64,000 bases of DNA from Paenibacillus pinihumi DSM 23905 = JCM 16419. Lineage in GTDB: Bacteria > Bacillota > Bacilli > Paenibacillales > Paenibacillaceae. A program made the position numbers and the translations under genes. Location of the stretch: the NCBI RefSeq assembly GCF_000422505.1, contig NZ_KE383864.1, positions 292,381 through 356,380 on the forward strand, given 5' to 3'. Shown here piece after piece: positions 59,811 through 64,000 of the stretch. The notes beneath the pieces are model-generated. The model saw only the letters and a list, made by a program, of their open reading frames with translations, ran no database searches and was not told the DNA's origin. Each line of letters starts with the position of its first letter. The first letter of the stretch is position 1.

Positions 59811-60969
59811 TGCATGCCTCAAGAGCAACCGGTGCCGGTGCTTCCCAGCCGAGTACCCGGTAGTAGATTTGTTCATATTCCGCTGTAATCAGATCGTTGC
59901 AGAACCGGGTGCGCGCGCGGTGAAGACAAGCCTCACGAACCTGTGCATACAGCTTAGGATCCGAGAGCAGTTGGACCGCGTAATCCGCCATCTTGTCCGT
60001 ATCGCCAATCGGGGCCAGATAGCCGGTTTCACCATGGGATACGAGCTCCGGTATGCCCCCGGCAATCGAACCGATCGTCGGAACGCCACAGGCCATTGCC
60101 TCCAGTGCGACGAGTCCGAAACTCTCCTTCTCGGAAGGCAGCAGCAGCAGATCGGCAATCGAAATGACCTGTGCGACATCCTCCTGTTTGCCAAGGAAAT
60201 GAACCTTGTTTTCCAAGCCCATATTATTGATTTTACATTGGATTTTGGACAGTTCCGGCCCCTCGCCGACAAGCAGCAGCTTGGAAGGAACCTTTTCATT
60301 CAGCTTCGCAAATATATCCACAACGTCACTGACACGCTTCACCGGACGGAAATTGGAAATATGCATCACAATTTTTTCATTGTCCGAAGCAAAATCTTTT
60401 CTCAGCGTACCGGTGTCACGCGGGTAGTAGACCCGCTTATCCACAAAGTTATAAGTCAGATCGATAGGCTCCGTAATATCCAGCAGTTCCCTTGTCTCCT
60501 TGATCAAATCCTCAGATACCGCGGTTACTGCATCGCTTTCCCGGATTGCAAGCCGGATCAAATCCTTGAGGGATTCATCCTGGGCCAATACGGTAATGTC
60601 CGTACCGTGCAACGTCGTCACCGTCTTCACATCACGGTCCATCATCTGCTTGGCAAGGAATGCACAGATGGCATGCGGAACTGCATAATGGACATGGAGC
60701 AGATCCAGCTGCTGCATCTTGGCGACCTGGGCCATTTTGCTTGCTAAAGAAATATCATAAGGCGGATAACGGAATACGTAGTAATCGTTAACTTCAACCT
60801 CATGATAGAATATGTTTTTATGAAATTGTCCTAACCGGAATGGAATACTGTGTGTAATAAAATGAATTTCATGTCCCTTCTCGGCAAGCAGCTTGCCAAG
60901 CTCCGTTGCGACAACCCCTGATCCGCCAAGTGTCGGATAGCAGGTAATGCCGATTTTCATCGGTCTCAT
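59803..60969 (-). CDS. bshA: N-acetyl-alpha-D-glucosaminyl L-malate synthase (bacillithiol)
   Basis: BshA couples UDP-GlcNAc and L-malate, the first step of bacillithiol synthesis. The 388-residue GT4 glycosyltransferase has GITCYPTLGGSGVVATELG, HVHYAVPHAICAFLAKQM, TTLHGTDITVLAQD, ISNFRPVKRV, and the donor-site LLPSEKESFGLVALEAMACGVP. The start at 60969 (MRPMKIG) is preferred; MKIGITC three codons later is possible. bshB1 lies 80 bp upstream and cca overlaps downstream. Confidence 0.95.
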   Translation of the reverse strand: MRPMKIGITCYPTLGGSGVVATELGKLLAEKGHEIHFITHSIPFRLGQFHKNIFYHEVEVNDYYVFRYPPYDISLASKMAQVAKMQQLDLLHVHYAVPHAICAFLAKQMMDRDVKTVTTLHGTDITVLAQDESLKDLIRLAIRESDAVTAVSEDLIKETRELLDITEPIDLTYNFVDKRVYYPRDTGTLRKDFASDNEKIVMHISNFRPVKRVSDVVDIFAKLNEKVPSKLLLVGEGPELSKIQCKINNMGLENKVHFLGKQEDVAQVISIADLLLLPSEKESFGLVALEAMACGVPTIGSIAGGIPELVSHGETGYLAPIGDTDKMADYAVQLLSDPKLYAQVREACLHRARTRFCNDLITAEYEQIYYRVLGWEAPAPVALEACSE

Positions 60970-61049
60970 CTGTCGTGCACCCCATTTCCTTTGCTCTAGT
61001 CGAATTATATTCTTTAGCCCGTTAATCATTCATGAATCAGACCCGTCCA

Positions 61050-61751
61050 TTAAAATAAATCAATGGTGAGCGGGCGCTTGACAATAAATCCTTCAGCGTA
61101 AGCCATTTGCTTGGAAGTACCCAAAATTCTGTCCCGCGCCTCTACGTTATCCAGGTAACCCTGGGTAAGCGGGGTAGCAACCTGGTCATTGCCGCCGGAC
61201 GGCGCTGTAAACTGCGATTTATAGGCACTTAACGCTCTCCGCTTGATATCGTAGTACGGACTGATGTCAACGACAAGGCCAACATCCTTCACGTCATTTA
61301 TATAATAAAAAATAAGCTGCTCCACCTGATGAGCCGGCAGCTCAGGCAAATAGCGGCGCAGCTTTGCATTGAAAACCGCTTCTTCAATGAGGCGGCTGCA
61401 TGCATTATGATCCGGATGACGGTCATCCCAGTATGGGGCGAATACAATGCGCGGCTTCAATCTGCGCAGCTCGGCCACAATTGCAGCAAGCTGCTCCGGG
61501 CTTCCGGTAAGTCCCCGATCCGGCAGCTTGAGGCAACTGCGATAGGCAAGTCCGAGAATTTCGGAAGCGTCAGCCGCTTCCTCCCGCCGGATATCTACCG
61601 TCCCGTTCGAAGACATCTCCGCTTCTGTCAAATCACAAATGCCGACTTTGAGTCCCGCTGCTGCATGTCTCGCAATCGTACCGCTCATGCCAATCTCAAC
61701 ATCATCAGGATGTGCGCCAAATGCCAAAAGATCTACATAGGCCGAACTCAT
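61050..61751 (-). CDS. bshB1: N-acetyl-alpha-D-glucosaminyl L-malate deacetylase 1 (bacillithiol)
   Basis: BshB1 removes the acetyl group from GlcNAc-malate in bacillithiol synthesis. The 233-residue LmbE/PIG-L family zinc enzyme has the AHPDDVEIGMSGTI motif (His14, Asp16, Asp17) and the second metal motif DDRHPDHNACSRL, with YYINDVK further on. Its start shares one base with the mgsA stop. bshC is not in the window. Bacillithiol helps detoxify methylglyoxal, the product of the adjacent mgsA. Confidence 0.94.
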   Translation of the reverse strand: MSSAYVDLLAFGAHPDDVEIGMSGTIARHAAAGLKVGICDLTEAEMSSNGTVDIRREEAADASEILGLAYRSCLKLPDRGLTGSPEQLAAIVAELRRLKPRIVFAPYWDDRHPDHNACSRLIEEAVFNAKLRRYLPELPAHQVEQLIFYYINDVKDVGLVVDISPYYDIKRRALSAYKSQFTAPSGGNDQVATPLTQGYLDNVEARDRILGTSKQMAYAEGFIVKRPLTIDLF

Positions 61752-62167
61752 TATGATTCACCCGGCTTGTACTTGTGGACAAGCTCTCTCCAGGCAAAAT
61801 CTCCGCGCTGCAGCGCACGCACCAGCAGTTCCGCCGTGGCAACGTTCGTCGCAACCGGAATACCTTGCACGTCGCACAGACGCAGCAAAGCAATAATATC
61901 CGGCTCATGCGGCTGAGCCATCAGAGGGTCTCTCAGGAAAACAATCAAATCCATCTCATTTTGTGCCACCAGCGCCCCAATTTGCTGGTCGCCGCCAAGC
62001 GGACCGGACATGAAACGATGAATTTGCAATCCCGTCTGCTGCATAATTCTTGTGCCCGTTGTACCGGTAGAATATAAATTATGATTCTCAAATGCCTTTT
62101 CATAGGCAATAACAAAATTGACCATCTCATCTTTTTTTCGATCATGTGCTATAAATGCAATATTCAT
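61751..62167 (-). CDS. mgsA: Methylglyoxal synthase
   Basis: MgsA converts dihydroxyacetone phosphate to methylglyoxal, a phosphate-releasing bypass of glycolysis. The 138-residue protein has [13 protein letters not shown], the phosphate-binding STGTTGTRI, the catalytic-Asp segment [27 protein letters not shown] and [11 protein letters not shown]. All are canonical. It overlaps bshB1 by one base and follows dapB by 27 bp. Confidence 0.96.
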   Translation of the reverse strand: MNIAFIAHDRKKDEMVNFVIAYEKAFENHNLYSTGTTGTRIMQQTGLQIHRFMSGPLGGDQQIGALVAQNEMDLIVFLRDPLMAQPHEPDIIALLRLCDVQGIPVATNVATAELLVRALQRGDFAWRELVHKYKPGES

Positions 62168-62194
62168 CGCTGGTTGCCCCCTAGTATCCCTGTG

Positions 62195-62998
62195 CTAATC
62201 CATCAAATGCTCAAAGCCGTAGACCATGCCTGAATATGTCATAACCTTCTTCACCGCTGTATTAACCCCCGGCATATAGCCAGCGCGCTCATAGGAATCA
62301 TGTCTAATCTTCAAGGTCTGGCCATAGCCGCCAAATACAACCTCCTGCTGAGCGAATACTCCCGGCAGGCGTACGCTATGTATACGGAATCCGTTGTAAT
62401 ACCCGCCGCGTGCACCCTCGATGATCTCCTCTTCCTTCGGATTGCCCTGGCGCATCTCCTCCCGGACGCCTGCGATAAGCTCTGCCGTCTTGATGGAAGT
62501 TCCCGATGGAGCATCCAGCTTCTGGTCGCCATGATATTCAATAATTTCAAGATGCGGCATATATTTGGACGCCTCCGCGGCGAATTTCATCATCAGCAGC
62601 GCTCCGATCGAGAAATTCGGCGCAATCAGTCCGCCAAGCCCCTTTTCCTTGCACAGCATGTCCAGCTCTTCAATCTGTTCCGGCGTAAAGCCTGTCGTAC
62701 CTACTACCGGACGAACATTATGCTTAAGTGCTGTAAGCGTGTTGCTGTAAACAACTTTGGGAATTGTAAAGTCTACAAGCACATCCGGCTTCGTGCTTGC
62801 CAGCGCTTCATCCAGATCCTGGCTGACCAGCACACCGCAGGCCGGCTTGTGGGCAAGCAAGCCGGCATCAACACCAACTACACTGGAAGCTGTAGCAGCT
62901 ACTAATTGAAGCGACTCATCTTCCAATACCATCTTTACTACTTCTCTGCCCATGCGTCCGCTTGCACCGGCGACGGCTACTTTTATACGTTCTGACAT
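62195..62998 (-). CDS. dapB: 4-hydroxy-tetrahydrodipicolinate reductase
   Basis: DapB makes tetrahydrodipicolinate for lysine and diaminopimelate. The 267-residue protein has the NAD(P)-binding VAVAGASGRMGREVV, VVGTTGFTPEQIEEL, APNFSIGALLMMKFA and the substrate-site EYHGDQKLDAPSGTS with the catalytic lysine. I chose the ATG at 62998 (CAGGTGATC upstream), as the longer frame runs into the TPR gene. Dipicolinate for spores uses the same branch. Confidence 0.95.
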   Translation of the reverse strand: MSERIKVAVAGASGRMGREVVKMVLEDESLQLVAATASSVVGVDAGLLAHKPACGVLVSQDLDEALASTKPDVLVDFTIPKVVYSNTLTALKHNVRPVVGTTGFTPEQIEELDMLCKEKGLGGLIAPNFSIGALLMMKFAAEASKYMPHLEIIEYHGDQKLDAPSGTSIKTAELIAGVREEMRQGNPKEEEIIEGARGGYYNGFRIHSVRLPGVFAQQEVVFGGYGQTLKIRHDSYERAGYMPGVNTAVKKVMTYSGMVYGFEHLMD

Positions 62999-63005
62999 GA
63001 CATGA

Positions 63006-63551
63006 TCACCTGTTCTTTCTTCGTATTCGCCTCCATGCTGGAGCGGTGCTTTCTCTTCGCTTCCGGGAATATTCCCTGCACAGGCGCAAAGCCTCTTCAT
63101 GCTGCGGATGCAGCTTCAAAAGCTGTCTCAGGCTGCGGACCGCATCTGCATACCGGTCAAGTTTGCCGCTGGCAATGCCCATCAGCAGAAGGGCCTCCCC
63201 GCTTAGCGGGTCCATTGCATAAGCATCCTGCAGCGCTGCAAGAGCAGCTTCATAATCCGGCTCCGCCTGCTCCATTAATCTGGCGGCCTTGCCGGCAAGC
63301 AGCCGGGCCTCTACCATTTGGAGCTGATAGCGGTATTCCGCATGGCTGTTATCAAGCTCCACTGCCTTTTGTGCATAAGCAAGCGCCTTGTGAAGCTTTC
63401 CGCTCCGGAAGCATGTAATCGAGCAGCGATAGCAGTAATCCGGATTATCCGGCTCGCTATCGATCGCCTGCTCAAACCAATGAATCGCCTGTTCGAAATC
63501 CCCGTAAAGGATGGATTCATAGGCTTTTCTCAACTTTTCCTTGCTATCCAT
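63006..63551 (-). CDS. TPR-repeat protein
   Basis: The 181-residue soluble protein is made of tetratricopeptide repeats (AYESILYGDFEQAIHWFEQA, CFRSGKLHKALAYAQKAVEL, AALAALQDAYAMDPLSGEAL, GKLDRYADAVRSLRQLLKL) and ends in a basic tail (RRIRRKNR). The ATG at 63551 follows GGGAGG at good spacing. It lies 7 bp before dapB. The function is unknown; in B. subtilis the ypjD-dapB neighbourhood has other small genes, so a housekeeping role is possible. Confidence 0.85.
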   Translation of the reverse strand: MDSKEKLRKAYESILYGDFEQAIHWFEQAIDSEPDNPDYCYRCSITCFRSGKLHKALAYAQKAVELDNSHAEYRYQLQMVEARLLAGKAARLMEQAEPDYEAALAALQDAYAMDPLSGEALLLMGIASGKLDRYADAVRSLRQLLKLHPQHEEALRLCREYSRKRRESTAPAWRRIRRKNR

Positions 63552-63612
63552 CCACACCATCCTCCCTTATATATTGCTACTTAAGGTGATGGTATAGCAT
63601 ATGTACCAAACG

Positions 63613-63960
63613 TTACGCTTGTTCTGTGTCCTTGCGTGTCCAGCGCTTCGCATCCCGTGTATTGAATTTGTTCATCACTTTATTATGAGCCTCGGTCAAA
63701 TCAATGTTCAGGGAATTGGCAAAGCAGTTCAAAATAAATAAAATATCACCCAGCTCCATCTCAATGGAGTTGTCTGCTTCGCCCGGTTTCTTCGGCTTTT
63801 CCCCATACGTATGATTAACCTCGCGCGCCAGTTCTCCGACTTCCTCGCTCATGCGTGCCAGCAAGGCGAGCGGACTAAAATAGCCTTCCTTAAACTGGCC
63901 GATGTAAGCGTCAACCTCACGCTGAATTTCAGCCAATGATTTTTCGTTTTTATCTGCCAT
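63613..63960 (-). CDS. MazG-like nucleotide pyrophosphohydrolase (YpjD-type)
   Basis: The 115-residue protein belongs to the all-alpha NTP-PPase (MazG) superfamily, which hydrolyses nucleoside triphosphates to monophosphates. The metal-binding motif is visible as MSEEVGELAREVNH (ExxE), and SIEMELGDILFILNCFANSL supplies the ExxxD pair. It corresponds to YpjD of B. subtilis, which also precedes dapB. AAAGGGATC lies upstream of the ATG. Further upstream sequence is cut by the window edge. Confidence 0.9.
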   Translation of the reverse strand: MADKNEKSLAEIQREVDAYIGQFKEGYFSPLALLARMSEEVGELAREVNHTYGEKPKKPGEADNSIEMELGDILFILNCFANSLNIDLTEAHNKVMNKFNTRDAKRWTRKDTEQA

Positions 63961-64000
63961 GACCCAGATCCCTTTCCAGCCTTTAGACTCTTCAAAATTT

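Overview
The window reads as a chromosomal segment of a Gram-positive, spore-forming bacterium of the Paenibacillaceae type (inferred, not proven). The evidence is purine-rich AGGAGG ribosome-binding sites with TTG and GTG starts, a proline T-box leader, bacillithiol genes (bshA, bshB1), a double-headed dynamin (DynA), dnaD, tseB/ypmB, an S-layer-homology (SLH) protein, and the block mazG-like/dapB/mgsA/bshB1/bshA/cca/birA/panBCD/dinG. Base composition is near 50% GC, with one very GC-rich patch inside dynA and an AT-richer patch around 39.6-43.6 kb. I see no rRNA, tRNA, CRISPR array, phage or intact insertion sequence.

Layout. 0-3 kb (+): end of a response regulator, an rRNA-type methyltransferase, an RluA-type pseudouridine synthase and a CapA-like lipoprotein, all overlapping. 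3-3.8 kb: a MarR repressor divergent from a 55-residue protein. 3.9-11.2 kb (-): SGNH hydrolase, ABC ATPase, ABC permease, parE, parC in one tight run, headed by a promoter whose spacer holds a LexA-type palindrome. 11.5-16.9 kb (-): purT and a heterodimeric ABC exporter with a possible leader peptide. 16.9-21.6 kb (-): nth, an unknown gene, dynA. 21.8-26.6 kb (-): a cell-wall amidase, a GerMN lipoprotein and an SLH protein. 26.9-30.3 kb: leuCD (-) divergent from a LysR regulator (+).

30.3-39.5 kb is a methionine-salvage and proline locus. mtnU (-) and mtnE (+) are followed by a Pro-specific T-box and proB-proA-proC. proC overlaps mtnW by one base, and mtnW-mtnX-mtnB follow. Proline synthesis and three salvage enzymes therefore appear to share one T-box transcript. 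A 192-bp imperfect palindrome separates proB from proA. 39.7-42.9 kb (+): a two-component system and a membrane-anchored alpha/beta hydrolase with an 11-bp-period direct repeat upstream. 42.9-43.6 kb: an internally deleted Rpn-type gene and a cluster of palindromes.

43.6-64 kb is entirely on the minus strand. The transcription order from the right edge is: mazG-like, TPR, dapB, mgsA, bshB1, bshA, cca, birA, terminator; pan-type RNA leader and attenuator, panB, panC, panD, terminator; TPR, dinG, rex, mtaD, tseB (four overlapping junctions); a membrane-anchored protein with a reduced FtsH-like protease; then hbd-like, ackA, dnaD.

The most unusual items are the LexA-box promoter ahead of topoisomerase IV, the proline T-box/methionine-salvage fusion, the palindromic element in the pro operon, the attenuation-like leader of the ABC exporter, and the reduced FtsH-like protease with its membrane partner.
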